Assembly: GCF_024213195.1 (NCBI RefSeq) | Contig: NZ_JANAVF010000005.1 | Location: forward strand, 124,001 to 188,000 | Source: Streptomyces sp. TBY4 | Lineage (GTDB): Bacteria > Actinomycetota > Actinomycetes > Streptomycetales > Streptomycetaceae | Reading direction: 5' to 3' | Length of the DNA stretch: 64,000 nucleotides | Part shown: positions 53,150 to 61,583 of the stretch, in pieces | How positions within the stretch are numbered: the stretch's first letter is position 1 | Layout of the letters: every line of letters starts with the position of its first letter | The notes under the pieces: generated by a model | Seen by the model: the letters and a program-made list of their open reading frames with translations, nothing else | Told to the model about the DNA's origin: nothing | Database searches by the model: none | Program-made: the position numbers and the translations under genes

Positions 53150-53821
53150 TCAGTTCGAAGTCTTACGGGTCGCCACGACCTGGTCGATCAGGCCGTACGC
53201 CAGCGCGTCCTGGGCCGTGAGGATCTTGTCGCGCTCGATGTCGTCGCGGATCTTCTCGATCGGGGTCGAGGAGTGCGTGGCCAGCATGGTCTCCAGCTGG
53301 TCGCGCATGCGCAGGATCTCGTTGGCCGCGATCTCCAGGTCGGAGAGCTGCTCGCGACCGGTACCGCCCGAGGGCTGGTGGATCAGCACGCGGGCGTTCG
53401 GCAGCGCCATGCGCTTGCCGGGCGCACCGGCGGCGAGCAGGACCGCGGCGGCGGAGGCCGCCTGGCCCATGCAGACCGTCGAGATGTCCGGCTTCACGAA
53501 CTGCATCGTGTCGTAGATCGCCGTCAGCGCGGTGAAGGAGCCGCCGGGGCTGTTGATGTACAGGTAGATGTCGCGGTCCGGGTCCATCGACTCCAGGCAC
53601 AGCAGCTGCGCCATGACGTCGTTGGCGGAGGCGTCGTCGATCTGCACGCCGAGGAAGATGATGCGCTCCTCGAAGAGCTTCGCGTACGGGTCGTACTCGC
53701 GCACGCCCTGCGAGGTGCGCTCCACGAAGCGGGGCACGACGTAGCGGTTGTCCACCGGCGCGCCGGTGTAGAGGCCGCTCGCGGGAGAAAGGTTGTTCAT
53801 GTGCATCTGGGTGTTCACCAT
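53150..53821 (-). CDS. clpP2: ATP-dependent Clp protease proteolytic subunit ClpP2
   Basis: A 223-aa serine protease subunit. Catalytic triad: Ser in [11 protein letters not shown], His in ARVLIHQP, Asp in [11 protein letters not shown]. The N-terminus is extended (about 35 residues before the common core), with several candidate starts; the ATG/GTG at 53821-53816 are kept, and ATG at 53806 or 53800 is possible. Paired with clpP1, 92 bases upstream, to form the ClpP1P2 core. Confidence 0.95.
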   Translation of the reverse strand: MVNTQMHMNNLSPASGLYTGAPVDNRYVVPRFVERTSQGVREYDPYAKLFEERIIFLGVQIDDASANDVMAQLLCLESMDPDRDIYLYINSPGGSFTALTAIYDTMQFVKPDISTVCMGQAASAAAVLLAAGAPGKRMALPNARVLIHQPSGGTGREQLSDLEIAANEILRMRDQLETMLATHSSTPIEKIRDDIERDKILTAQDALAYGLIDQVVATRKTSN

Positions 53822-53913
53822 CCTGGTGGCGTTCTGCGGGCTGAGGCTTGCCTGGTGCGGGGCGGCGTACGAGCTCCCGTACGGGATTCCCGTACGCCGG
53901 GCCGGGGCCGGGA

Positions 53914-54531
53914 TCAGGCCCCGGTGCCGCCGCCGCCCGGGACCAGCGACGCGGCGGAGATGATCTCGTCGATGAGGCCGTAGTCCTTGGCCTCCTGCGC
54001 CGTGTACCAGCGGTCGCGGTCGCCGTCGCGGATGATCGTCTCCACGGTCTGGCCGGAGTGGTGCGCGGTGATCTCAGCCATGCGCTGCTTGGTGCGCAGC
54101 AGGTACTGGGCCTGGATCTTGATGTCCGAGGCGGTGCCGCCGATGCCGGCGGAGCCCTGGTGCATCAGGATGTCGGTGTTCGGGAGGGCGAAGCGCTTGC
54201 CCGGGGTACCGCCGGTGAGCAGGAACTGGCCCATGGAGGCCGCCATGCCCATACCGATGGTGACCACGTCGTTCGGGATGTACTGCATGGTGTCGTAGAC
54301 CGCCATGCCCGCCGTCACCGAGCCACCGGGGCTGTTGATGTACAGGTAGATGTCCTTCTCCGGCTCGGCGGCCAGGAGGAGGAGCTGCGCGGTGATCTTG
54401 TTGGCGATGTCGTCGTCGACCTGCTGGCCGAGGAAGATGATGCGCTCGCCGAGCAGCCGGTTGTAGACATGGTCGCCGAGGCCGCCACCGATGGACGGCT
54501 CACCCGCGGCGTAAGGCTTCAGATTCGTCAC
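53914..54531 (-). CDS. clpP1: ATP-dependent Clp protease proteolytic subunit ClpP1
   Basis: A 205-aa serine protease subunit. The triad lies in [11 protein letters not shown] (Ser), [10 protein letters not shown] (His) and [15 protein letters not shown] (Asp). The GTG at 54531 follows AGGTGG at 5 bases. First gene of the clpP1-clpP2 pair; a ClgR-like box and a TAGGGT -10 lie upstream, so heat or damage-responsive control by ClgR is expected from Streptomyces knowledge. Confidence 0.95.
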   Translation of the reverse strand: MTNLKPYAAGEPSIGGGLGDHVYNRLLGERIIFLGQQVDDDIANKITAQLLLLAAEPEKDIYLYINSPGGSVTAGMAVYDTMQYIPNDVVTIGMGMAASMGQFLLTGGTPGKRFALPNTDILMHQGSAGIGGTASDIKIQAQYLLRTKQRMAEITAHHSGQTVETIIRDGDRDRWYTAQEAKDYGLIDEIISAASLVPGGGGTGA

Positions 54532-54766
54532 GTATCCACCTGCTCGTCTCCGACGGCCATGTGCCGTCTCAGCGTCTCGTTCTGGGGCGCGGACCTGCCG
54601 CGCGGACGATGTCCGCCGGCGTCGGGTACTCCCGTGCCCTCGTATTCATGGACCCTAACGCGCAGCTGGGACAACGCCATCCCGCTTCCCGAACTGTTCG
54701 CTCGGAGCGCAAGGTCACGGGCCCCTCGCTGAGGGTCTCGGCGAGGGTCTGCGGCGGGGACGCCGA
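54532..54766 (-). promoter_or_regulatory. clpP1 upstream region (no gene)
   Basis: About 235 bases between the clpP1 start and the tig terminator. It contains a -10-like TAGGGT at 54652-54657 with a poor -35, as expected for an activator-dependent promoter, and the ClgR-like box at 54696-54709, some 40 bases upstream of the -10. Leader length would be about 115 bases. No gene seen. Confidence 0.55.
54696..54709 (-). promoter_or_regulatory. ClgR-like operator upstream of clpP1
   Basis: GTTCGC, five bases, GCG: a match to the ClgR-binding motif described for clp promoters of Streptomyces (GTTCGC-N5-GCG). Its placement just upstream of the weak clpP1 -35 region supports activation by ClgR. Confidence 0.65.
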
Positions 54767-54796
54767 AGGGCCCGGACGCGATGGCGTACGGGCCCT
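54767..54796 (-). terminator. Intrinsic terminator after tig
   Basis: AGGGCCCG (54767-54774) with CGGGCCCT (54789-54796), continued after one mismatch by ACGC/GCGT (54776-54779 with 54784-54787), loop GATG. About 55 bases past the tig stop. Confidence 0.75.
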
Positions 54797-54850
54797 CCGG
54801 GCCATGCTCAGGTGCAGCTCAGCGGGGGTGACCCCGAGTGCCGGCGGGTG

Positions 54851-56245
54851 TTACTTGGCCTCGTCGGCAGCGATCTCGCCGTCGGCCTCGACGACGTTCT
54901 CGACGGTCTCGGCGGCCTGCTCGAGCTCGTCCTCGTCGTCGGAGAGGTCGACGACCTCACCGTTGGTGTCGGTGACCTTGGCGGCCTCGACGACGGCCGC
55001 GAGGGCCTTGCCGCGGGCGACCTCGCCGACGAGCATCGGAACCTGGCCACCCTCGACGACGGCCTGGGCGAACTGGTCGGGGGACATGCCGGAGGAGGCG
55101 GCGCGACGCATGAGGTGCTCGGTGAGCTCCTCCTGGTTCACGTTCAGCTTCTCCTTGTTGACCAGCTCGTCGAGGACGAACTGGGTCTTGATGCCCTTGA
55201 TCGCCTGCTCGGCGGTCTCGGCGTCGAACTCCTCGACCGTCTTGCCCTGGATCTCCAGGTACTTCTCGATGGTGAGACCCATCTGGCCGAGCTGGTGGTG
55301 CTCCAGGTTGTGCTTGCGGGTCTGGACCTCGTCCGCGAGGAGCTTCTCGGGGATCGGGACCTCGACGAGCTCCAGCAGCTTCTCCAGGACGCGCTCCTGG
55401 GCCTGCGTGGCCTGGTCGTACTGCTTCATGTTCTCGAGGCGCTTGCGGCTGTCGGCCTTCAGCTCGTCGAGGGTGTCGAACTCGCTCGCCATGCCGGCGA
55501 ACTCGTCGTCCAGCTCCGGCAGCTCACGGGCCTGGACCTTGGTGACCTTGACGGTGACCTCGGCGTCCTTGCCCTCGGCGGAGCCGCCCTTCAGCTGGGA
55601 GGTGAAGGTGGCCTCGCCACCGGCCTCCAGGCCCTTGACGGCCTCGTCGATGCCTTCGAGGAGCTCGCCCGAGCCGATGGTGTAGGAGACGTCCTGGGCG
55701 ACACCGTCCTCCAGCACCTCGCCGTCGACCTTGGCCTCGAGGTCGATGGTGACGACGTCGCCGTCCTCGGCCGCGCGCTCGACGTCCTTGGTGGACGCGA
55801 AGCGGCCGCGCAGCTGCTCGACGGACTTCTCGACGTCCTCGTCCGAGACCTCGACGGCGTCCACGGTGACCTCGATGCCGGAGTAGTCCGGGATCTCGAT
55901 CGCGGGGCGGATGTCGACCTCGGCGGTGAAGGCCAGCAGCTCGCCGTCCTTCAGCTCGGTGATGTCCACGTCGGGCTGGCCGAGCGGGTTCACCTCGGCC
56001 TCGTTGACGGCCTCGGTGTAGAACTTCGGGAGGGCGTCGTTGACGGCCTCCTCCAGCACCGCACCGCGGCCGAAGCGCTGGTCGATGACGCGGGCCGGGA
56101 TCTTGCCCTTGCGGAAGCCCTTCACCGTGACCTGCTGGTTGATCTTCTTGTAGGCCGCGTCGAGGCTGTCCTTGAGCTCCTCGAAGGGCACCTCAACAGT
56201 GAGCCGAACCCGAGTCGGGTTCAGGGTCTCCACGGCGCTCTTCAC
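54851..56245 (-). CDS. tig: Trigger factor
   Basis: A 464-aa ribosome-associated chaperone. The N-terminal ribosome-binding motif is [18 protein letters not shown] near residue 43. The PPIase (FKBP-like) domain spans about 155-245 ([42 protein letters not shown]). The C-terminal helical arms follow, with a very acidic tail ([10 protein letters not shown]). GTG 56245 follows AAGGAG at 8 bases. Stands alone upstream of clpP1; tig-clpP-clpX order is conserved in bacteria. Confidence 0.97.
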   Translation of the reverse strand: MKSAVETLNPTRVRLTVEVPFEELKDSLDAAYKKINQQVTVKGFRKGKIPARVIDQRFGRGAVLEEAVNDALPKFYTEAVNEAEVNPLGQPDVDITELKDGELLAFTAEVDIRPAIEIPDYSGIEVTVDAVEVSDEDVEKSVEQLRGRFASTKDVERAAEDGDVVTIDLEAKVDGEVLEDGVAQDVSYTIGSGELLEGIDEAVKGLEAGGEATFTSQLKGGSAEGKDAEVTVKVTKVQARELPELDDEFAGMASEFDTLDELKADSRKRLENMKQYDQATQAQERVLEKLLELVEVPIPEKLLADEVQTRKHNLEHHQLGQMGLTIEKYLEIQGKTVEEFDAETAEQAIKGIKTQFVLDELVNKEKLNVNQEELTEHLMRRAASSGMSPDQFAQAVVEGGQVPMLVGEVARGKALAAVVEAAKVTDTNGEVVDLSDDEDELEQAAETVENVVEADGEIAADEAK

Positions 56246-56433
56246 GGTTCGGTCTCCTTGTGGCTGACTGCTGGGGGTCTCTGCTCATCGCCGCGGTCTA
56301 GCGGGTCTCAGCGGATCGGGCCCGGTACATCAGACACACGGGCACGCAGCTTGCATAGTAGCCGCAAGCGGCAATCAGCCCACAACGCGATCATCGACGC
56401 GCTCCCCGGAGGGGGATCGCGCGGTCCTCCTGC

Positions 56434-56510
56434 TGGTCGGGGTGGCCGGATTCGAACCGACGACCTTCCGCTCCCAAAGCGGACGCGCTACCAAGCTGCG
56501 CCACACCCCG
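56434..56510 (-). tRNA. tRNA-Pro (anticodon TGG), CCA encoded
   Basis: A full cloverleaf reads leftward: acceptor arms CGGGGTG / CACCCCG, the anticodon arm CCGCT-TTGGGAG-CGG giving TGG, T-arm with GGTTCGAATCC, discriminator A and an encoded CCA at 56436-56434. Reads proline CCA and related codons. Confidence 0.96.
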
Positions 56511-56596
56511 TCGGTGCGACACGTAGGGTACATGCCTGAAGACCCTCCGCCGCGCGGAGTTTCGACGCGAGCACCACGCGGGCGCGAAATGCGGTG

Positions 56597-56625
56597 TGCG
56601 ATCCCCCGCCGGAACCCGCTAGGAT
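56597..56625 (+). promoter_or_regulatory. Candidate promoter of tRNA-Gly
   Basis: TGCGAT (56597-56602) and TAGGAT (56620-56625) with a 17-base spacer, 41 bases before the tRNA. The -10 is good, the -35 is weak. Confidence 0.4.
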
Positions 56626-56666
56626 GCTGTTCGTGCCGCGGTCCCCGGACCTGCGACGCACGTACT

Positions 56667-56740
56667 GCGGGTGTAGCTCAATGGTAGAGCACTAGTCTTC
56701 CAAACTAGCTACGCGGGTTCGATTCCCGTCACCCGCTCCA
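56667..56740 (+). tRNA. tRNA-Gly (anticodon TCC), CCA encoded; probable attachment site
   Basis: Acceptor arms GCGGGTG / CACCCGC, anticodon loop CTTCCAA giving TCC, T-arm GGGTTCGATTCCC, discriminator T and encoded CCA at 56738-56740. Reads glycine GGA/GGG. An integrase gene begins 162 bases beyond its 3' end, so the 3' half (about 56710-56740) is the likely attL core of the element to the right; the matching attR would lie outside the window. Confidence 0.95.
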
Positions 56741-56758
56741 AGGAAGAAACACCAGGTC

Positions 56759-56793
56759 AGAGCCGGTACCCGTTCGATTCGGGGACCGGCTCT
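56759..56793 (+). terminator. Hairpin just downstream of tRNA-Gly
   Basis: 14-base arms with a single A-G mismatch (56759-56772 and 56780-56793), loop TTCGATT, followed by TTT. It most likely ends the tRNA-Gly transcript. The loop copies the T-loop sequence GTTCGATTC of the tRNA. Confidence 0.65.
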
Positions 56794-56814
56794 TTCCGTT
56801 CCCGTACCGCCATG

Positions 56815-56833
56815 CGCGGGATAACGCGGGATA
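56815..56833 (+). repeat. Two direct repeats CGCGGGATA, 10-base period
   Basis: CGCGGGATA at 56815-56823 and again at 56825-56833, spaced one helical turn, between the tRNA-Gly and the integrase gene. They are candidates for integrase or Xis arm-type binding sites. Confidence 0.45.
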
Positions 56834-56902
56834 GCGCGCGAGGAACTCGCCACTCGGGGAACGGCTGGGGATCATGCCCGGACCCCGAAAGGCGCGCACC
56901 CC

Positions 56903-58402
56903 GTGTCCACCCCCACGTCCCCCAACTCCTCGGCCAACTCCTCGGCCAACTCCTCAGCCGGCGCTTCCACCCCGAAGACCGGCCGCCCGCGCAAGCGGGT
57001 CCGCTCCTCCGGGAGCGGCTCGGCCGAAAAGCAGAAGTCCGGCCGGTACCGGGCCAGTTACCTGCACCCCGCCACCGGGGAGCGCCACTACGCCCCCGTC
57101 ACCTTCGCCACGAAGGCCGAGGCCCAGTCCTGGAACCGCCAGCACCTGGCCGCGATCGACCGCGACGAGTGGTTCGACCACGGCAAGGGCGACCGCATGC
57201 TGACCACGTACGTGGCTCTGTGGCTCGAGGCGAACCCGAAGATCACGAAGGACTCGACCCGCGAACTCAACCGGGACGAAGCGAAGCGCTGGATCTTCCC
57301 CAAGCTGGCGAGCGCGGCGGAGCCGGGCGGAAGCGTGGAGCTGGGCGGGATGACGCTGCGGCAGATCGACCCGGCCACGGTCCGGCTCTGGTACGCCGCC
57401 ATGCGGCGGGCGGCGAAGGCGAGCGCGGTGGCGAAGGCCCAGGCCGTGAAGCCGCGCGAGCACCCGGCCCGGTGGTGGGCCCAGCAGACCGGCCGCGCGG
57501 TCAAGGCCTCGGGCCGACTCAGCCCGCAGCTCCTCACCGCCTGGGCGGAAGCGGGAAGCCCCCGACAGCCCGTGCCGGAGGCGAAGCCGAACGCGGGCGA
57601 GGAGGTCGCGGCGCGGGTCTACCGGACCTTGCACGCGGTCATGGAGGCTGCCGTGACGGATGGCCTGATCAAGGAGAACCCGTGCAAGATCCGGGGCGCC
57701 GGGCAGGTCACCCCGACAGAGCGCGCTCCCGTCTCGGCCGGGGAGGTCACTGCCATCGCGCAGAACTACCCGGAGCGCTACCGGGCGGCGGTGTGGTTCG
57801 CGGTCTTCACCGCGCTTCGAGCGGGCCAGGTGTTCGCGCTGCGCCGCCGTGACGTGGACCTGGACAGGCGGCTCGTGCACGTCGCGCGTGCCGTGGGCAG
57901 GGTCCACGGGCGCAAGGGCCACCACATCGACACGCCCAAGACGGCGGCCACCGACCGCTGGAAGGCCATCCCGGAGGAGTTGGCCACCATCCTGGCCGCA
58001 CACATGGACCTGTACACGGAGGAGGACCCCGACGCCCTCGTCTTCTCCACCACGCACGGCAACGTGCTGGCCAGTTCGCACCGCTCCACGTTCTTCGCCC
58101 GGGCCCGCCGGACGATCGACCGCCCGGACCTGCGGTGGCAGGACCTGCGCTCGGCGTCGGCCATGTTCATGTACGACCAAGGAGCCACCCGGACCGACGT
58201 GAAGCGCCACCTGAACCACCGCACGGACGCCGCCGCCGCGCGCTATGAGCGAACGAGCGAGGAGCGGCGCCGGAACCTCATGGGCGGCTTCGGCGTGACC
58301 CTGGGACTGTCGAAGGCAGTCCCGGCCACACAGCCCGAACCGAAGCCCGAGCCGAGCAAGGTCGTCCCGCCCCGGCGGGCACCCAAGGAGGCCGCGAACT
58401 GA
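56903..58402 (+). CDS. int: Tyrosine site-specific integrase
   Basis: A 499-aa phage-type integrase for insertion at the adjacent tRNA-Gly. A Ser/Asn tandem repeat (SSANSSANSSAG) and basic region open the protein, an AP2-like arm-binding segment follows (KSGRYRASYLHPATGERHYA), then a SAM-like core domain. Catalytic boxes lie in the last third: Arg I in FTALRAGQVFALRRRDV, Lys in TPKTAAT, box II as WQDLRSA (Q where HxxR is usual), LNHRTDAAAARYER with the His and the Tyr nucleophile. GTG 56903 follows GAAAGG at 10 bases. Activity may be altered if the box-II His is really absent. Confidence 0.9.
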   Translation: MSTPTSPNSSANSSANSSAGASTPKTGRPRKRVRSSGSGSAEKQKSGRYRASYLHPATGERHYAPVTFATKAEAQSWNRQHLAAIDRDEWFDHGKGDRMLTTYVALWLEANPKITKDSTRELNRDEAKRWIFPKLASAAEPGGSVELGGMTLRQIDPATVRLWYAAMRRAAKASAVAKAQAVKPREHPARWWAQQTGRAVKASGRLSPQLLTAWAEAGSPRQPVPEAKPNAGEEVAARVYRTLHAVMEAAVTDGLIKENPCKIRGAGQVTPTERAPVSAGEVTAIAQNYPERYRAAVWFAVFTALRAGQVFALRRRDVDLDRRLVHVARAVGRVHGRKGHHIDTPKTAATDRWKAIPEELATILAAHMDLYTEEDPDALVFSTTHGNVLASSHRSTFFARARRTIDRPDLRWQDLRSASAMFMYDQGATRTDVKRHLNHRTDAAAARYERTSEERRRNLMGGFGVTLGLSKAVPATQPEPKPEPSKVVPPRRAPKEAAN

Positions 58403-58462
58403 CCGTTCCGCCCCCCATGCGCCCGCGCTCGACTGGCGGGACCCGGCAGGGGCCCTGACACT

Positions 58463-59119
58463 GTGCCCATGGCCAAGATCGCCGCAGCGCTGAACGGAGA
58501 GCCCGACCGGGCCCCGTTCGGCGCTGTCGCGTTTCCGGCTCTCGACGCCTACGCCACCTTCGTGGACAGGGCCCACGCGGCCGCCCAAGTCGTAGCCACG
58601 ATGGCCGCCGCCTACTCGACTCCTGCGGTCGCTGCTCTCACCCGTCCGGAAGCGAGCGCGGCCGCTCGGTCATGGGCAGCCATGACCAGCCGAATGGAGC
58701 GCCAGCTCGCCGAGATCGGTCCGGCGCTTGAGCTGCGCGGCCGGGCGGTCCTCCACCGGAACATGTCGGCAGCCGCTCGCGCTCATGGACTGTCCTTGGG
58801 TCGCCTCACCATGCGGCAGTTGACGGACGTCCTGACGTGGGAGGGCGACGCCCAGTCGCTCGCCGAGCGGACCGGGCTTCCGGTGAACGTGTGCGCGGTG
58901 CTCCTGGCCATGGCAAGGACCGCCCGCACAACGTCGCCCGCCTGCCCGCCGCGCCCCCTGCTCGCCGGGGCCCTGGGCGAGGAGACTGCGCCCGCCCACA
59001 CCGCCGCGCGCCCGGTCCACCTGGGGATATCCGCACCGCCGTGGCGCCGCGCCCTGGTCCGGTCGGTCCAGACCGCCGCGCCGCCGCTGCTCGGGGCTGG
59101 CGCCGGGCGCTCTGTCTGA
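58463..59119 (+). CDS. Unrecognised element protein
   Basis: A 218-aa Ala/Arg-rich protein, lacking membrane segments. A central helical region (SRMERQLAEIGPALELRGRA, AARAHGLSLGRLTMRQLTDV, EGDAQSLAERTG) hints at DNA or protein binding; the last 60 residues are Pro/Ala-rich and probably disordered. The GTG at 58463 and ATG at 58469 are both possible. It lies between int and xis, an unusual insertion in this gene order. Confidence 0.5.
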   Translation: MPMAKIAAALNGEPDRAPFGAVAFPALDAYATFVDRAHAAAQVVATMAAAYSTPAVAALTRPEASAAARSWAAMTSRMERQLAEIGPALELRGRAVLHRNMSAAARAHGLSLGRLTMRQLTDVLTWEGDAQSLAERTGLPVNVCAVLLAMARTARTTSPACPPRPLLAGALGEETAPAHTAARPVHLGISAPPWRRALVRSVQTAAPPLLGAGAGRSV

Positions 59120-59238
59120 CCTCTCGCATAGCCGGAGGAGGACGGGGCGCGTTCACCGCAGCGCTCGCGCCGTGCCCCTTGCCACTCCCCCGTGATCTCC
59201 CGATCCCGGGCGGCGGTGCAACGCGCCCCCGAACCGAC

Positions 59239-59475
59239 ATGAGCGCCTTCCCCACGTCTCGGGCAGCCGAGCCCGTGAGCAAGAACCCTGACCCGCTGCT
59301 GAGCATCACCGAGGCCGCCGACTACCTCGGCACCGGTGAGCGGATGGTGCGCCGGCTGCGGGCCCAGCGGGCCGTTCCGGTGGTCAAGGTCGGGAAGCAC
59401 GTCCGCTTCCGGGTCTCGGACCTGGAGGCCTACCTCACGGCACAGACGGTGCCCGCACGCGGCGGATTGGGGTGA
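59239..59475 (+). CDS. xis: Excisionase-like helix-turn-helix protein
   Basis: A 78-aa protein with the excisionase-family winged-helix motif LLSITEAADYLGTGERMVRR and VPVVKVGKHVRFRVSDLEAY. These small MerR-like DNA-binding proteins guide the integrase to excision. The ATG at 59239 is used, but GTG 59275 (MSKNPDPLLS) would give a typical 66-aa form; neither has a strong site. Ends 6 bases before the HNH gene. Confidence 0.82.
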   Translation: MSAFPTSRAAEPVSKNPDPLLSITEAADYLGTGERMVRRLRAQRAVPVVKVGKHVRFRVSDLEAYLTAQTVPARGGLG

Positions 59476-59481
59476 GGACGC

Positions 59482-60534
59482 GTGCCGTTCGCTCTCTTCG
59501 ATGACCGGCATTCCGCCGATCCCATCTGGGCTTACTTGGCCATGGGCAAGGCCGCCAAGATAGTCGCGCTTCGGGATGCCTTCGTCTGCCTCTCGACCAC
59601 CTCGGCGGCTCACCAGGCGAACGGGTATCTAACGACAGGCATGGTCGCCACGGCCCTGGCCGAACACTCACCGGCGGACCGCGCCAAGCTGCCGGAGATC
59701 CTCTGCGAGTCCGCGCTCGGTCGGCCCGCAAAGCTCCACCGCCGGGGCGACGAGTGCCCGTGCATCCCCTCGGGCTGGGGTGAGGGCTGGGAGTTCTACG
59801 TCCACGAGTTCTTGAAGCGGAACCCCTCCCGGAAGGAGAAGGCACTCCGGGACGCCAAGAACAGAGACCTGAATGACGCCCAGCTCCGAAAACTCGTCTT
59901 CAAGCGAGACGGACTGTATTGCCGGTACTGCTGGTCGGGCCCGTTGAACAGCAAGCTGGGTGCGGCGAAGTTCCCCGAGGCCGCGCAGCTCATGCCGACC
60001 GTGGATCACGTGGACCCGAACGTGCCCGCCGACTCAGACGGCAATGGCGTAGTCACCGCGTGCCGACGCTGCAACCAGGCCAAGGGGGCCTGCACCCCGG
60101 AGGTGGCAGGCATGCCCGTACTTCCGCTCCCGAGGCCGGAGGACATCGCCCGGCTACCCGTGAACTTCCGGAACACGTACACGGTCCTGGAGCTGCCGAG
60201 CGAGGCGCCGAATCATCCGTTCCATCAACGCGAAATCACAGCCGAATCACCTGATTCAACGTGTGATCCGAACACCGATGAAATCGGTCGGCTGATCGGC
60301 GATCAGCGCACTGATCACGTCATCGACCTGGCCGTCGAAGGTGGCGGTGACCCCGAACAGCAGGCCGATCACCCTTCCATTGTTCCCGCCGAACTGTCTG
60401 GGTCGGGGCGGGGAAGCGGTCCCGGCGTCTTCATCGATCCGGGGTGGGCCGCCCAATGGCGAACGGACGACGTCAAGCGCAGTCCTGCCGATCCAGGCAT
60501 CTACCGGAGCAACCACCGAAGGCAGGCCCCGTGA
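59482..60534 (+). CDS. HNH endonuclease domain protein
   Basis: A 350-aa protein of the element. An N-terminal region (about 1-130) of unknown role is followed by an HNH nuclease fold: GLYCRYCWSG, then MPTVDHVDPNVPADSDGNG (the H), and VTACRRCNQAKG, with CxxC pairs for zinc. The C-terminal ~150 residues are polar and poorly structured. HNH proteins of this kind are frequent in phages near terminase genes and in integrative elements. GTG 59482 follows GAGG. Base composition is lower in G+C than the core genes, consistent with transfer. Four-base overlap with the next gene. Confidence 0.8.
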   Translation: MPFALFDDRHSADPIWAYLAMGKAAKIVALRDAFVCLSTTSAAHQANGYLTTGMVATALAEHSPADRAKLPEILCESALGRPAKLHRRGDECPCIPSGWGEGWEFYVHEFLKRNPSRKEKALRDAKNRDLNDAQLRKLVFKRDGLYCRYCWSGPLNSKLGAAKFPEAAQLMPTVDHVDPNVPADSDGNGVVTACRRCNQAKGACTPEVAGMPVLPLPRPEDIARLPVNFRNTYTVLELPSEAPNHPFHQREITAESPDSTCDPNTDEIGRLIGDQRTDHVIDLAVEGGGDPEQQADHPSIVPAELSGSGRGSGPGVFIDPGWAAQWRTDDVKRSPADPGIYRSNHRRQAP

Positions 60535-60842
60535 AGAACCACCGTCCTGACAAGCTGACCCGCAAGGCCCATGCTCTGAACGCTCTTGTTGCCGAGATCG
60601 AGCACTCGGCCGGGCGCGAAGAGTTCGACTTCGCCTTCCACCTGATCCGGCTGCTTCAAGCATCCCGGGAGCTGGCCGTCCTCGCGACGTCCGGAATTCC
60701 CAGTGAGCCGGCGGACCACCCGCGCGAAGGAATCGGCTGGCGGTCGTCTACTGCGGAGCGCATCAAACGGCTACGGTGCGCAGCACGTTGGGGATCCAAC
60801 CGGTGCGGTCTGAGAGGGGTACGGCCATGGCACGACGGCTGA
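60531..60842 (+). CDS. Small protein of unknown function
   Basis: A 103-aa protein starting at GTG 60531, which overlaps the HNH stop (GTGA). A helical segment (ALVAEIEHSAGREEFDFAFH, LIRLLQASRELAV) is followed by an Arg/Trp-rich tail that overlaps the start of the next gene, so the true length may be shorter. No family recognised. Confidence 0.5.
   Translation: MKNHRPDKLTRKAHALNALVAEIEHSAGREEFDFAFHLIRLLQASRELAVLATSGIPSEPADHPREGIGWRSSTAERIKRLRCAARWGSNRCGLRGVRPWHDG
60772..60777 (+). promoter_or_regulatory. -10-like TACGGT ahead of the DUF6879 module
   Basis: TACGGT lies 49 bases before the start at 60827. The same TACGGTGC sequence occurs ahead of the gene at 62510. No -35 seen. Confidence 0.35.
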
Positions 60843-61036
60843 AGATGCTCGGTACGACGTCGGAGGAGGGCAAGTGCCCGACCCTGTACGAGGACCTGGA
60901 CACCGGTGAGATCCTCGTACAGGGCATCGCGGTCACCGAGGCCGCCGACGTCGCCCAGCTCAAGGACGTGGCCGACAACGAGGCCTTCGTCATCGTTCCC
61001 CGCGATCTGCTGATCCGGTTCGCTCCCAAGGCGTAG
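60827..61036 (+). CDS. Small conserved partner of DUF6879 protein
   Basis: A 69-aa acidic protein beginning MARRLKMLGTTSEEGKCPTL and continuing YEDLDTGEILVQGIAVTE and FVIVPRDLLIRFA. Such proteins are common in Streptomyces immediately upstream of a DUF6879 gene and an HTH-DUF5753 gene. ATG 60827 follows GAGAGGGG at 8 bases. Function unknown; a regulatory module is likely by context. Confidence 0.75.
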   Translation: MARRLKMLGTTSEEGKCPTLYEDLDTGEILVQGIAVTEAADVAQLKDVADNEAFVIVPRDLLIRFAPKA

Positions 61037-61046
61037 GAGAACGTAC

Positions 61047-61583
61047 GTGGTGCAGTTCATCGCCGACGAGACGTTCGGGGACTACTTCCGGGAGTTCCGA
61101 CACACGGCATGGCGGCTGGAGACGCGGCGCGGCTACGCGTCCGACCGGGCCGGGGAGAAATACCGCCGGTTCCTGCGGGGCGAGAGTGTCGAGACCGATA
61201 CCGGCACGCCCTGGTACGCGAACATTCGGACCCAGGTCGCCGAGGGCAAGCGCATCGAACGGGTCCGGCTGATGGATGACGTGCCCACCGAGGGGCAACG
61301 GTTCTTGCTGGCGACCGCCGTCGGCAGCATCGCGGCGGGTGAGGACATTCGGAACCTCTGGCGGGCCGACGCCGACCGGCTCGGCCTGCCCGCCGAGGAC
61401 TTCTGGCTCTTCGACTCCCGCCGAGCCCTTCGGCTCCACTTCGACGACCGGGACGAGTACCTCGGTGCAGAGCTGGTGGAGGACCCGGCCACCCTCGTCC
61501 GGTACTGCCAGGTGCGCGACGCGGCGTGGCATCACGCGGTCCGCCGTGACGTCTTCGTGGAGCAGGTGCTCGCCCGGACGTGA
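61047..61583 (+). CDS. DUF6879 family protein
   Basis: A 178-aa soluble protein. Key segments: FGDYFREFRHTAWRLETRR, YRRFLRGE, RTQVAEGKRIERVRLMDDVP, DFWLFDSRRALRLHFDDRDE. These fit the DUF6879 family found next to XRE regulators in Streptomyces. The GTG at 61047 follows GGAGAA. Overlaps the HTH gene by 4 bases (GTGA), so they are coexpressed and probably interact. Confidence 0.8.
   Translation: MVQFIADETFGDYFREFRHTAWRLETRRGYASDRAGEKYRRFLRGESVETDTGTPWYANIRTQVAEGKRIERVRLMDDVPTEGQRFLLATAVGSIAAGEDIRNLWRADADRLGLPAEDFWLFDSRRALRLHFDDRDEYLGAELVEDPATLVRYCQVRDAAWHHAVRRDVFVEQVLART

Noticed and set aside
56759..56793. Possible third tRNA after tRNA-Gly, because of a GTTCGATTC loop
   Set aside because: Only a single hairpin; no acceptor, D or anticodon arms.
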